Source: Aurelia coerulea
Lineage: Eukaryota > Cnidaria > Scyphozoa > Semaeostomeae > Ulmaridae
Reading direction: 5' to 3'
Assembly (NCBI GenBank): GCA_039566865.1
Contig: CM076949.1
Location: 21,180,501 to 21,244,500 of the forward strand
DNA: 64,000 bases
The position numbers were made by a program, and so were the translations under genes. This document shows positions 50,021 to 62,400 of this stretch, one piece after another. Each line of letters opens with the position of its first letter. Positions within the stretch are counted from its first letter, which is position 1. Below the pieces are notes generated by a model that was given only the letters and a program-made list of their open reading frames with translations, was not told the DNA's origin and did no database searches.

Positions 50021-50585
50021 AGCTGAATGATGGTTTCCAAGGAGACGACTGGCAATGAAGTTTCTTATTTGAAAAAATGACCACTACATACCCTTAATAA
50101 GGTTTCTTGACCTCACAAGAAAGTTTTCGTTTCTTAGCACTAAAAGTTTCTTGATCCCTTTCTCGTTTTTGGATGCCTGAATTATGATGTATTTTCCACA
50201 ACTATCATACATATTTGTTTCTTGATATTATGTGACATAATGTTTAGCAAAGAAAAATTTAATTGGGTTTGAAACAAAATTATAGTGAATATCACCAAGA
50301 ATTATGGTTTCACGAAAATTTTGAATGATAAGCTAACTTTTAAATGTATCTTAACGCTTCTGAAACATAGTTTTGAATCCTCTTCCATCCTGTTTTGTCT
50401 AAACTAGTTTCTTAAATGAATAAGACGTGTATCATAGATGGAACTGATGAATAACTACCTTCAACTGCCACCCCGTTAATGTAACGAAGACAAGACAATG
50501 ATATTCATAGTCGTTTAAATAAATCTTATATGAAAACATATTGTAGGGTTTGACTTTACATAGACCGAACTATTGATGTATGCAG

Positions 50586-50960
50586 CACGGGGGGGGGGGG
50601 CGTCCTTCCATAGTAAAGGTACCTGGGGATGTGCCGCGAGCAAGGGTATACTTTTTCGGACTTCTAGTCTAGCCAAGGGTATACTTTTTTGCAATTTTGG
50701 CCTACAACGGTCTAGCCAAGGGTATCATTTTTGGCAATATTGGTCTAGCGAACGGTCATGATATCATATTTGGCGCAAATTTGACAATATTGATCCAAGA
50801 AATGGTCAAAATTGCGCAAAATTGGTCTAGCCAAGGATACCATTTTCATAAAAATTGATCCAGAGAATGGTCAAATTGGTTTAGCCAAGGGTACCATTTT
50901 GAATATGCTCGCGGCAGACCCCCACCCAAAATTTGGCCAAGAACCCCCCCCCCCCCCGTG
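50586..50960. mobile_element. hAT-like non-autonomous element with poly-G/poly-C tips
   Basis: The element begins CACGGGGG and ends CCCCCGTG, and is flanked by a perfect 8-bp direct repeat GTATGCAG (50578-50585, 50961-50968). Eight-base duplications are typical of hAT transposases. The interior is a string of degenerate ~45-bp units built on GTCTAGCCAAGGGTA followed by CTTTTT or CATTTTT and a CAATATTGG-like stretch. No coding sequence. Confidence 0.75.
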
Positions 50961-50968
50961 GTATGCAG

Positions 50969-52234
50969 GAGCATTCGTACAATCGATTTGAGAAGAAATT
51001 CACTATAATTTACCCCTCCTGTGAGAACTTCTTTAAATTCTGTAAATATCTTAGGTTATGCCTTACCTTAGTAAATAATTTGTTTCTAGCTGTAGGTTTA
51101 GTTGCTTTCTAGCTATCTATTCGTAGTATCTCACATTTGGTATCATTTTGGTATGGTAAATTTCACATATACACTCATTTTTTTAAAAGAACCTAAGGCC
51201 CGGTGATGGTAGGCAGTTTCTTACATTTTTGGGCCATTTTGGTAGCAAAAGTTTCTTCTGTTTTTCTTATACTTTTTATGCCGGAAGTGTAGAGTTCATC
51301 TTGTTTTGTCTAAAGGGCTCCCAAATTACTTAGTAAGATATCAAAACAAGTAAATAACACAATTCACATTCGAAATAATATCCAAATAGTTGTTATAACT
51401 GTACACTGTCAAAACAGTTTTGAGTCTGATAGAAAAATTGAAATTGTAAATTACAAAAGTTTCTTAGCTTTTTCAATTCAGGTAGGGTTGTTTCTTAACT
51501 TTCGAAAAGTTGAGCCTACCGTTTCTTATAAGCGGTTTCTTATGAAAAAAATGAGTGTATGAACTCTTTCAAAGAAATGTATGTAGGCATTTTATTCTGT
51601 CCTGATCATTGAGTTATCCGTTTCTCGTGAAAATTAACAGATCTTTTGCAAACATCGTTGTCTCTTACAGTGTGGAATTTTCTCCGATCTATCATAGTGA
51701 CTGATTTACTAAGTCCTTTTAGGTGGCGTACAACGGGTCTTCGAATAATCATGCGATAGCTGTATATTGCTATATACATTCGGATAAGTAAAGAATTGAG
51801 GAAAATAAGGAATTTGCGCCGGGATTTGTGTGAATGAATTTATCAATTTGGCATCAAAAGACTTCAAATTTCCATGGAAATTCTATTATTTCCTGCAAAA
51901 TATTTCCAAAAAGAACCTGGCGTTGCACCGAAGTTTCCAACGACTACACTACCAGTGCACCTATATCGATAAAATTTTATTTCGAATTTCGTATTGATTT
52001 CCCTTCAGACACATTGCGTTTCTCTACAGTTTCGTTTTTACACTTCACGATTAACAACGCTGGAATTGTCAAATTTCTTGCTCTGGAAATTAGGAGAAAA
52101 GGAAATGTCCCTTTCCCTTCAATTTCCAAAATCGGAAATCTCAGATTTTTACTACATTTCTAACTGGCGACACCTTTGGAATCGGCACCTTTCCCTATAG
52201 TTTCCTGTGAAAAAATTGTGTCGAAACGAAGTCT
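50969..52234. other. Non-coding stretch before the second LINE
   Basis: I find no supported gene. Near 51830-52230 the sequence has AATTTCC/GGAAATT-type words often repeated, which may be a decayed repeat. It directly abuts the 5' truncation point of the LINE at about 52235. Confidence 0.3.
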
Positions 52235-53750
52235 TTTCTTGCCGTGTATATCGGTGCTACCTGTTGTTTCTCGTTTATTTGAGAAGCTTGTCTATAACCA
52301 GCTGTACGATTACCTTGACAAAAACAAGCTGATTTTCTCTGGTCAGTCAGGTTTTCGGGCCCTTCATTCGGTTCTCACGTCTCTGTTAAAGTGCACGAAC
52401 GACTGGTACTTAAACATTGATAAAGGTAAATACACAGCTGTCGTTTACATAGACCTAAAGAAAGCTTTTGACACAGTTGACCACGATATTCTATTAAGGA
52501 AGCTTAACTTCTGTGGCTTGAAAGGAAAAGAACTTGGCTGGTTTCGCTCATATCTCACCAGTAGACGACAATGCTGTAAGGTGAATGGGCGAATTTCCGC
52601 TACAGACAGTATAACTTGCGGTGTACTACAAGGTTCTCATGTCTTGGCCACTTCTCTTTCTGGTCTATATTAACGATCTTCCTTGTTGTTTGAAAAATTC
52701 CCTTGTATCCATGTATGCAGATGACACAAGCATTTACTATGCCTCTGAATCTGTTTCGGAAATTAATCAAGCAGTTAATGCTGACTTAGAAGCTTTGAAA
52801 GGATGGCTTGAAGGGAATAAGTTGTCTTTAAACGTTGCAAAGACAGAAGCAATGATTATAGGGAGTAATGGTAAGCTGCGAAAAATTGACTCTGTTGATT
52901 CAACCAAACCACACCTTAAGATTGGTTCCGAGGATATCAAGTTGGTAAAGGAGGTCAAATACCTTGGTGTTCAGGTTGACCATCAACTTAAATGGACATC
53001 TCAATTGGCCCTAACAACTAATAAGATCTCTAGAGGTATTGGTGTGCTTCGTTATGCCAAGCAGTACCTTCCTATTTCAACTGTCAAGACAATGTATAAG
53101 AGTTTAGTGGAGCCTTACTTTAGATATTGCTGCCCTGTCTGGGGAAATGCTGGGGTGACTGCCATTGAAAAATTGCAGAAACTTCAAAATCGGGCTGCAA
53201 AACTCGTCTCCAACAGTCCATTTGATGCTACTGCTTTACCAGTTATTCGGGCGCTTAAATGGCCGACTGTCAGGGAGCTTATTGATTTTGAAGCTCAGAA
53301 AATGGTCTTTAAATCCCTTAATGGTGACGTGCCTTCTTATATGAAAGACATGTTCACGAGAGTCAACAACTCTACCAGTCGTTCTCTTAGAAACGCCGAA
53401 GTCAATCTCAGGTTGCCATTATTAAAATCGGCAGGGGGGCAGAAATGTTTCGCGTACCGAGGCGCCAAGCTTTGGAACAGTCTTGGCCCTGAGATCCGAA
53501 ATACTTCAACCCTGAGAGCGTTTAAAAAGACGGTGCAGCCATGAATTTCTCACCAATTCTATTCTGTTTTCTTTTATTTATTTATGACAATTTGTAATTA
53601 GTTTAGGTTTAGGTTTAGGATTAGGTTTTATAGCAAATGTCGTTTTTATTGTAAATTAGTAGTTATTTGTAAGTTTTTAGCATGGCCCCCTGTAAATCAA
53701 TTATCATTATTGAGGGGCTACCATGGGTAAAAAAGATAAAATGAAATGAA
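52235..53750 (+). pseudogene. CR1/jockey-like LINE, 5'-truncated, frameshifted RT
   Basis: The RT domain starts abruptly at I-S-V-L-P-V-V-S-R-L-F-E-K. It keeps I-D-L-K-K-A-F-D-T-V and the Y-A-D-D box (in MYADDTSIYY). A frameshift lies near 52635-52660, in what should be the G-x-P-Q-G-S-x-L-G-P motif: the first frame (to 52673) reads GVLQGSHVLA and the second (from 52621) resumes at LLFLVYINDL. The second frame ends at 53544. The 3' tail includes GAGGGGCTACCATGG and an AAATGAAATGAAATG repeat. It cannot make a full protein. Confidence 0.8.
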
Positions 53751-53993
53751 ATGAATGAAAGTCACTACAATTTGCGTAACAATAACGAATTCTTCCAACC
53801 TAGGGTGAGATCAGTCAACAACGGGACAGAAAGCATCCGATTCAAAGGTCCACAGCTGTGGCAACCGTTACCACCAACTATACGAAATTCAGAATCCCTT
53901 TGTCAGTTTAAAGCAAAAATAAAAAATTGGAACAGAGAAAATTGCCCATGTAAATTATGCCGCGTTTTTATTCCGAACTTGGGTTTTTTATGA
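53751..53993 (+). pseudogene. LINE ORF2 C-terminal fragment
   Basis: An 80-codon frame matches the end of a different jockey-like RT: YNLRNNNEFF, then SIRFKGPQLWQPLPP and the terminal cysteine pair CPCKLC. It begins exactly where the tail of the preceding LINE ends. It is the 5'-truncated remnant of another copy, into or beside which the first LINE inserted. Confidence 0.7.
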
Positions 53994-54197
53994 TAATAAT
54001 ATTTGAATATCTGATTTTATACGCTTTTATGCTTTTATACAGTATACTTTTGATGAATTGTTAATATTTCATCCCCTTTTTTCTGATGTAACATTTGTAT
54101 TTTAAAATTTTAACTAACGTTGGAATTAATTAGCTGATTACTTTTAGCTATATTTTTTATGTATCCAACGGTAGAGAAATTGATAATAATAATAATG

Positions 54198-54330
54198 GTT
54201 AGACACTGCAGTTGTGTTTGAGCTTGTACGCTTCTGGGGAGGAGAATTATATCCTTTGTAGCAGTAAATAAATGTTTCCTCCGCAGAAGCATAAAGTTGC
54301 GGAAGTGAAGCACAACTGTGGCGTCTAACG
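54198..54330. mobile_element. Short MITE with GTTAGACRC tips
   Basis: GTTAGACACTGCAGTTGTG and CACAACTGTGGCGTCTAAC are inverted. The internal CCTCCGCAGAAGC word is shared with the element at 60557-60743. Confidence 0.5.
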
Positions 54331-54577
54331 ACCCATTGTTAAACGTATACTAACCAGGGGTGGCGCTAGGGGAGGGCTAGGGGACTACAGCTACCTGTCG
54401 GAATCATTTAGCCCCCCTCCTGTCGGAGGAGATTTTGGTTTATTGTCGGAGGAAATGTGGAAAAATGTCGTACAAATACTGCATTTTATTAGCCCCCTCC
54501 CCCTGTCAGAAGTTCCAGCCCCTCTGTCGGAAAATTTCTGAAGCCATCCCTGAAACTAACGAAAAAAATACAATGAA

Positions 54578-54748
54578 AAGTTCTTTTCAGATGCATCCTT
54601 GTCGAGGCATAGAAGAAATTACAGGAGAAAGGTAGATCAATTTCCGTCGACAGCAAGACAACTATGCAAGAGGGATTCTATTTCGGAATGAAGAAGAGAT
54701 CAGCGCGATTAGCGCAAAGGTTGCACTTGAAGCTAGAGATGGATGAGG
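54578..54748 (+). CDS. Exon-like segment, plus strand, uncertain
   Basis: An acceptor (AAAGTTCTTTTCAG) is followed by frames that remain open; one ends at a TGA near 54747 and reads RRQQDNYARGILFRNEEEIS. It may be a terminal exon or a fragment of a repeat. The upstream 54360-54560 is a CT/GGGG-rich repeat with TGTCGGAGG words. I cannot tie it to a gene. Confidence 0.2.
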
Positions 54749-54984
54749 GCTGACACTAAACGCTGTTCTTGCCCCACTAAAGAACACCATCTACCGCCTG
54801 TGCCATAAAAAGTACCCACTTGTTACCGGCCATGATTTGAGCTCAAAAGGTTTACCAGCGGTCCTCAATGAATTATCATCGACTAAGCCCACTTTGAAAA
54901 AAACCCTACCGCAAATTTCATATGAAAAACTGAGTAACTTCATATGTGTTACACACAATATAAAAAAGTAGAATAGACTCATAC

Positions 54985-55137
54985 GTACGGTGATTTGAAT
55001 TTGAAATGAGGTTTTACGGGTTTTGCTGCTCCTTGGTCGGTTTTATCATTTGCATTCTTCGCAGAAACTGTCGTTTGGTCTAAAAGATGAACTAGTATAT
55101 CTAAATTTGTGGCCAAAGATAAAGAAAGTGAAGTTTT
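54985..55137 (-). CDS. Candidate exon of the minus-strand coiled-coil gene
   Basis: Acceptor CCTGTGCCCAG and donor TAC|GTATGA bound a 51-codon frame in phase 0 on both sides, reading ATNLDILVHLLDQTTVSAKN then a Lys/Pro-rich end. It would lie downstream of the exon at 56465, which ends in phase 1, so an intermediate exon is missing or the two are not joined. Confidence 0.45.
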
Positions 55138-56464
55138 CTGGGCACAGGAATTTTTCAAGATTGCTTTGAAAAGCAAAAGCATCATGAAATTTCCTGAAAG
55201 ATTTTAATCTGACTCTCATCGGAGCAACGGGCGAATCATTCCAAAAATCTTGTGCACCTTTGTAAAAAATCCTAAAAAATCTTAAAAATCCCCAAGAAAT
55301 CCTTAAAATCTTCGAAAAGCTAAAATATCCAAGAAATCTCCCCAAACAAATAATACAGATTCTTAAAAAATCTTTCGACAATCCTTGGAACATTTCAAAA
55401 ATCGTTTAGATCCTTAAAAACCTTGCAAAATCTTGACAGACCTTTGAACTTCTTGAAACTCCCAAAAAGTCCGAGGAAAAATCTTTCAAAATGTTTGAAA
55501 ATCTCCGCAACATATTCAGAAGCCCTTGAAAAATGGGACATATTTGGCAGGTGAAATACTTAAAATTTGTGAGAAGATGGAGGCAAAGAATTAAGACTTT
55601 AAATCAGCACACTGAGGCATTTCGAACTTATGCTAAGGCTCTTCAGAGTGTGACTAACATTCGGAGATATTTCTGAAGTCCCAAAATCTCGTACGCGATT
55701 TTTGGAGTAATTTGCTCCTCGACAATTGTCAGACCAATATTGGATCGAAATATTGGAATTGTATCTCAGCAATTGTTGGGTTAAGCGTTGGTTGATTGTT
55801 GGCTTGGCCAGAGCTTTACGCAAAATTTAATAAATGCCTGGTTGTTACTAGACTTAAGAGGTGATTCCTTTTTCGTCCAACATTTAATCTGATTTTTCCA
55901 TTACAATCATTCAATTTAGTGAGTGATACTGAGACATGTGTTGTGAGTCTCAGTTGTTAAGTTGTTGCAGCATATAAAAAAGTTCCATGGAAAATAACCT
56001 AAAGTCAATATTTCTTGCGAAATCAAAAGTAATGTTCTTTTTATCAACAATTTTTCTAGAAATTAAAGTGTTGGCAGGGAACCGTAGTTTTACCAAAAAA
56101 TCGAAGTACAAGGATTGCCACGATTATCATCATTCAATCATTCCAAAACTGTATTCAAGAAAAATCCAAAAAAGACAGAAATTCAGCTTCAATCTAGCGA
56201 GATTTCCGTAAATATTAGTGACGGTCCAGTGTGACAAGCCTGATTTTAATAAAATCATTGTAAGGCTATGCCATACTTTCGTTATGTTTGACTTTTCGAA
56301 GCAAAAGTTTGTTCATCTTCAGAACACGAAATTACGAAAGCACGAGGCTCTATTTAAATGCATAAAGAGAGAAATAACCACTAGAAGTGCGTGATTACAA
56401 TTCCTACATGAAAATTAAATAAAGGGCAAGCCCGAAGAACAATTTCTCTAACCTTGATTCTTAC

Positions 56465-59400
56465 TTTTCGGATTGCTAACAGCTTTAGCTTCTTCAGCTT
56501 TCACTCCCACCCAGTTTTGATTTATATCTGGCTTTTTCATTGTTTCAATACTCTGATTTGTCATCGCTTCTTTGCTTTCTTCGTTCTGTAAGTCTTCCCT
56601 CTTCTTCCTTTCTCTTTCTTCTTTCAACTTGTTCCGTTCCATTTCAAATTCTAGTGACAAGTCAACATCGGTTGAGACAATATTCGGGTAGGTGCCAGAT
56701 CGAAGTGGTGGAAAGCTCAAATTAAATGGAGCTTCTCCTCGAAATTCTGCAAGGAAAAAGTGAAAATATTGTACGAGAAAAATTAATTTAAAAGGCCACA
56801 GCTGCCTGGATATCAAGACAATAATGTTGGAAACATATTATTCAATAGAGGACATGTTGAAATAAACTGCCGGGTAATAACAAATAAAAATCCTCCTTTA
56901 AAAGGCCACTGCTTCTTGGATATCAAGATAATGATATTGGCAAATGTATTATTTGATTTTGGACATGTTCAAATAAACTACCGGGTGAGCCAGGAAAAAG
57001 TTCCCATTTTCGAAAATTCGTAGCACCACAAGTACTTCATGGATTTGAAGGATTCAAATTCTAGTTAAAAGCCAAAAGATCAAAGTATTTTGGTGATTTT
57101 TCTCGTCTTCTTACGACCACTGCAAATATAGGTGAATTCAACTTTACAAAATTTTCATGGTTGCAAAGTGACTGAAAAAGGGCCTAAAACACTTGATCAA
57201 ATCGTTAGGTTTCTTCTCACACAAAACAATACGCACGGGCGCTTCACCTCTCTCAAGAGTTATGAGACATAGATTCTCAAACAGATACTAAAGATGTTCA
57301 ATCCCATGGCAATAAATGTGCAGACGATATCTCTCACCCATAAGAAATTGCATGTTCCCTTTAGTTCTGAGCGAGGAGTCCTTTATGATTTGATCAAGTA
57401 TTTTAGACCTTTTTCAGTCATTTTGAACCACAAAGTTTCTGTAAATTTGAACTCACCAATTTTTCTAGTGCTCGAAAGAAGGCGAGAAAAATCACAAAAA
57501 TACTTCGATCTTTTGGCTGTCAAACAAATATTGAGTCATTCCAATCCATAAAATACTTTTGATGCTGTGAATTTTCAAAAGTGGGAACTTTTTTTCCTGG
57601 TTCACCCGGTATAAAATCCAAGTGACTGAAATCGGCCTCTTCATTCTGAATTTATGAGAGATTTACAGAGAAAACCCCTTCAAGAAACCTTTATGGCAGC
57701 TTTATGGCAGCCATAAAAATCCCGATCAAAAAGTTACAGACGCACGTACCAACAAGAGACCGTCTTCTGACATTTCCGTTACCAGTAATAGTTTCATCTG
57801 AATCCGATCGTGTTGATAATGATGTGCTGCTCAGAGCCCTGTCGACAAAAAAACCAAACAATTATTCTTGGATCAAGTACATGATCTACGGAGACATTCA
57901 CGAAGGACTGTGTTTTCTCTTCTTTTGCTCAAATTTTTCTTTACCTCATAGTTGGTCCTCACTAATTAAAAAGTTTTACTCCGCGCACTCAAATGGAAGA
58001 ATAGTCATGCCTGCATTTCTGTTATTTTGCTTTCTTTTGAACTTTAACTTTAATTTGACAGGTAAATTAATGAAATCAATATCAAGAACACAAAATCAGC
58101 ATCATCAGTTTTAAAGAAATGCCATTGCCATTGCCATTGCTTTTTGAATGGAAGCTTTATGAGGAAGATGCTCACCTCTCGATGTTGCCAAGCTTCTGTA
58201 TGAGACTTTCGTTTTTCATAGACAGCATCTACAATGAAAGACTTTGAACATCAAAACTCCACTGAGTAAGAAAGAACACAATCCCCCATTGAAATAGCAA
58301 GAGTATCGGGTGAACCAGAAAAAGGTTCCCACTTTTGAAAATTCATAGCATCAAGAGTACTGAATGGATTGGAATGAATCAATATTTGCTTGACAGCCAA
58401 AAGATCGAAGTATTTTTGTGATTTTTCTCGCCTTCTTACGAGCACTGGAAAAATTGGTAAATTCAAGTTTACAAAAACTTGATGGTTCCAAAATGACTGA
58501 AAAAGGCCTAAAATACTTGATCAAATCAAAAAAGGACTCCTCTCTCAGAACAGGTGACAGATATCGTTTGCACATCTATGGCCATGGGATTGAAAATCTT
58601 TAGTAGCTGTTTGAGAATCAATGTCTTATAACTCTTGAGAGAGATCAAACGCCTGTGCGTATTGTTCTGTGTGAGGAGAGTCCTAACGATTTGATCAAGT
58701 GTGTTAGGTCCTTTTCAGTCACTTTGCAACCATGAAATTTTTGTAAAGTTGAATTCACCTATATATTTGCAGTGCTCGCAAGAAGACGAGAAAAATCACC
58801 AAAATGCTTTGATCTTTTGGCTTTTAACTAGAATTTGAATCATTCAAATCAACGAAGTAGCTACTTGTGGTGCCACGAATTTTCGAAAGTGGGAACATTT
58901 TTCTGGCTTACCCGGTAGAGAAAGGCCAGTTACCGTATTTTGGGCACATAAACAGAGGAAACGGACTGCAAAAGGAAACTTTGCCTAGAATTCTATTAGC
59001 CAATTTCATCTTCGCATATAATGTTTTCATTTAGATATCATCTTAATCAGAGATAAACAAGTAAATAAAGTAAAATATAAACACTTTGATGCGAATTGAA
59101 ATAAGCATGATGTTTCGATCATAGCCTGTTAACTTATTAATCACCTTGTTTATAAAAGTTTCATAATTTCTGAAATTTTGTCCGAAATTCGGTAACTATC
59201 TCAAAACTATTAGTCCGCGACCTTTCCAAACTTTGCTGACTGCAATTGAGGCTGATAATTTTTAGTAAGGTCGCCTTCCGGGCTTTTAAAACATGCATTC
59301 CTAACCTTATGCTTCATCAATGAAGGAACTCCACTGTAGGCTTAAAGGGAATAGACATAGCTATATCTCGTAGCGGCTATAAATAGGCTAAAGAAACGCC

Positions 59401-62400
59401 CACAAATCCATTGCTTCTTTAGCTACACAAAGAAACCAGATGCGTCAAAGTTGTCGAGTACAATGGATTATATTTTCAACCTGGCCCGGGCCAGCTTTTA
59501 ACTATGTCGATTCCCTTTAACGTTAAAGGGCATATGTCATGAAGCTGATTGGTTCATGCAATAAAATTATCTCTCTTGTTTATTACAAAGCACAGGATCG
59601 AGGCTGAATTTTCATTGCAATGAAAATTCATGAAACAGGAATAAAAAGTCATGAGACAATGGAATTCCACTCCAAGCTTGTTTGTTGTATTAGCCAATTG
59701 CTAAAGTGACATTTGTGCTTTATACAAGTAAATTAGTGTCTTCAGGCAAATACAATGGACGAATAAAGGATTGCAATGTGCTAAGAAATGTTTCGTAGCA
59801 ATAATACCACAGATATATCAAAAACTGTCTCTAATACTTCGTCAAGCACAGCAAATATCTTCAATGACACAGTAGATGTGAAATTAGCGTAAAATGCTAC
59901 GCAAACGTCGAATAAACTGCATAAAATGATGCCCATAATTCGCAAGAAACTCGCTTGCATAAACCGCAGACAATGAAATTGCGATATAAAAACACCTTTA
60001 TGCTACAAAAATGGCATTAAACATTGCACAAACCTCGTAATCCTTCTCGACTTCTTTTCTGCCTTTAAATAATTCAGTATTTTGTTGTCTAAGATAGAAA
60101 TATATGGTTAGAAAATACTGCAGAATTCACAGCTAGTATGATCTTATTCTCTAAAAAGGCACCATTTTCTCAAGCAGAGAAGAAATAAGTTGAGACAGAA
60201 CATGGTTATTATGATCTCATTTACATAAAAGGCATTATTTTCGTAACAAAGATAAAACACGCTAACAAAACACAGCTATGTTATTCAATTTTTACTCAGA
60301 GTTCTTTCTGCAACTATAAACTGGTATACCAGGGAGCTGTGGTGTTGTATACAAAGCTACGAGGTGCTAGTTTGTACACCTGAAACATTGCAGACAAGCA
60401 GCTGCTCGAGGGCTTTGTACAATCATGGATAGTTAAACACAGCAGTTTAGACTTACTACGATGAGTGCCAGTAATCGCTATTCAAAACGAGACTATTACA
60501 CCAAACCGAAACCGCTCCGGCAGCCTTTCAATAGCGACAACTACGGCCATATAATCAGTCTAACTGCAGTTATGCTTCAGCTGGTATGCTTCTGCGGAGA
60601 AAAATATATATATTGTTCTGCGGAGGAGTTATCGAAAGATTGTCAATCCCTCTCGCTACTTCCTCCATAGAAAAAATATCGCTTTTTCCTCCGCAGAAGC
60701 AAACATATAGCTGCGGCAATCAAGCACAACTGCAACGTACAATGTGGTGCCAAAACCAAAGAAAAGTGCCAATTCATTTTTTAGAAGCCTAAGTTACTGT
60801 AAATATTATGGCAGCGGAGACAACGGATTTTAACATTCATCTCGATAAAACATGGAGACTTATTAGGGACAGTGCAAAGTTTATTTTATAACATGGCCGG
60901 TGCAAAACGTAACGGGGCAACTACTTTTTTTGAGCTCGTGCAGAACTGGGTCAACACTTTGTACAAAGCAATATGAACGGGGCAGTAACTTTTTATAAGC
61001 TCAAGATGAAGTTTGAAATACAAAATGGCTCATTTTGAGGACAAAATTGTGAATCATGCAAGTTTAGAAATGCTTGGAAGGATGTGTATGAAAACGATGC
61101 AAAATGTCCTTGTCAGTCGTCTGCAAGTAGGATTCATCAGTCATTTCTCTTCATCTTCAAAGTCGATTTATTTTGCTGACAAGGACTCGTAAGGGCAAGA
61201 ATTTATTTCTTTATGGTCTTTGGCTAATTCATCGGTGGTACTTTACAACATCTGTTGTTAAGGAATAAGGGAGACACTTTTTTTCAAGGAAAGGGTGACG
61301 GGGCAGTTGGTTTTTTTGCAATAATTTCATACAGGGCGAGCAGATTTTTTTGCAAGAATTTGGGTTCTCCACCGGCCATGTAATATGATAAATTTTGCAC
61401 TGTCCCTGAGTAGATTGTCCGATGGTGTAATAAATCTTTAATCATGCTGGTGACACATTACGTTGTTTCGTTAAAACTCGACGATCGACCTTAGTCCTTG
61501 CGTCGTTATCTCACTCTAGAGAGATGCCAAAAAAATTCAAATCATACAAGGTCACCCAAAAAAACATCACAAGCGAGATCGCACATAGTTTCCTGAAAGC
61601 AAATGTCATGAACACAAACAAGGTATCAGCATGTAGCTGAAAGGCATAGCTATCATTTGAGATTTTGCTTGCTTGGTTTAAGTTATGCCTACTGTCCGAG
61701 GAGACAGTTCCAAAAGTATGGGAATTTGTTCATTTCTTGGACTATTTCCTCCTCTTCCAGTCCCCATGTTTGGAAGATGTGAAAAAACCGAATTCCAAAT
61801 TTGCTTTGGAGCATGAAATTTGAATGAGGAACAGAGTTCGATCATTTTGCAAACAAAGACTTTCCCCAGACGACTTCAAATCCATCGCTTCACAAAATGT
61901 TGACTGGAAAATGATGGTGATTATTTTACTCAAAATGTGGAATCCGGGATTCAAAATTTTCGGGGAATCTGGTTTTTCGTTTTCGGATGGTTATCATTGC
62001 TTGAAATGACCATGCAACATTTCAAAAGAATGCTAAGCCTTTCAATTAAACTGTGATACAAAGCATTTGACAATAGATTTTGATTTCATAAAGCTACCGG
62101 GTGTCCCAAAAAAAGTACTCCTGTTTCAAAAATCCCCAAAAATTGATTAGACAGCCGATCTTCGATTTTCTTTTTTTGTCAAGTAGATCAAGAGCCAAAT
62201 TATTATCCGATATATATTTATTCTGGTAACTGGTTTTAAAATTAGCGAATTTAGCTCTTTTTAGGGCTACCGGGTTTTGAATCATACTGCAAAAAAGCAG
62301 ATCAAATTATTTGCGCGTGTAAAGCTTCCAGTTTGGTCATAAATTATACAAAGAAATGCGCACTATAATTGTAGACTTCAATAATGATAAAAAAAATCTG

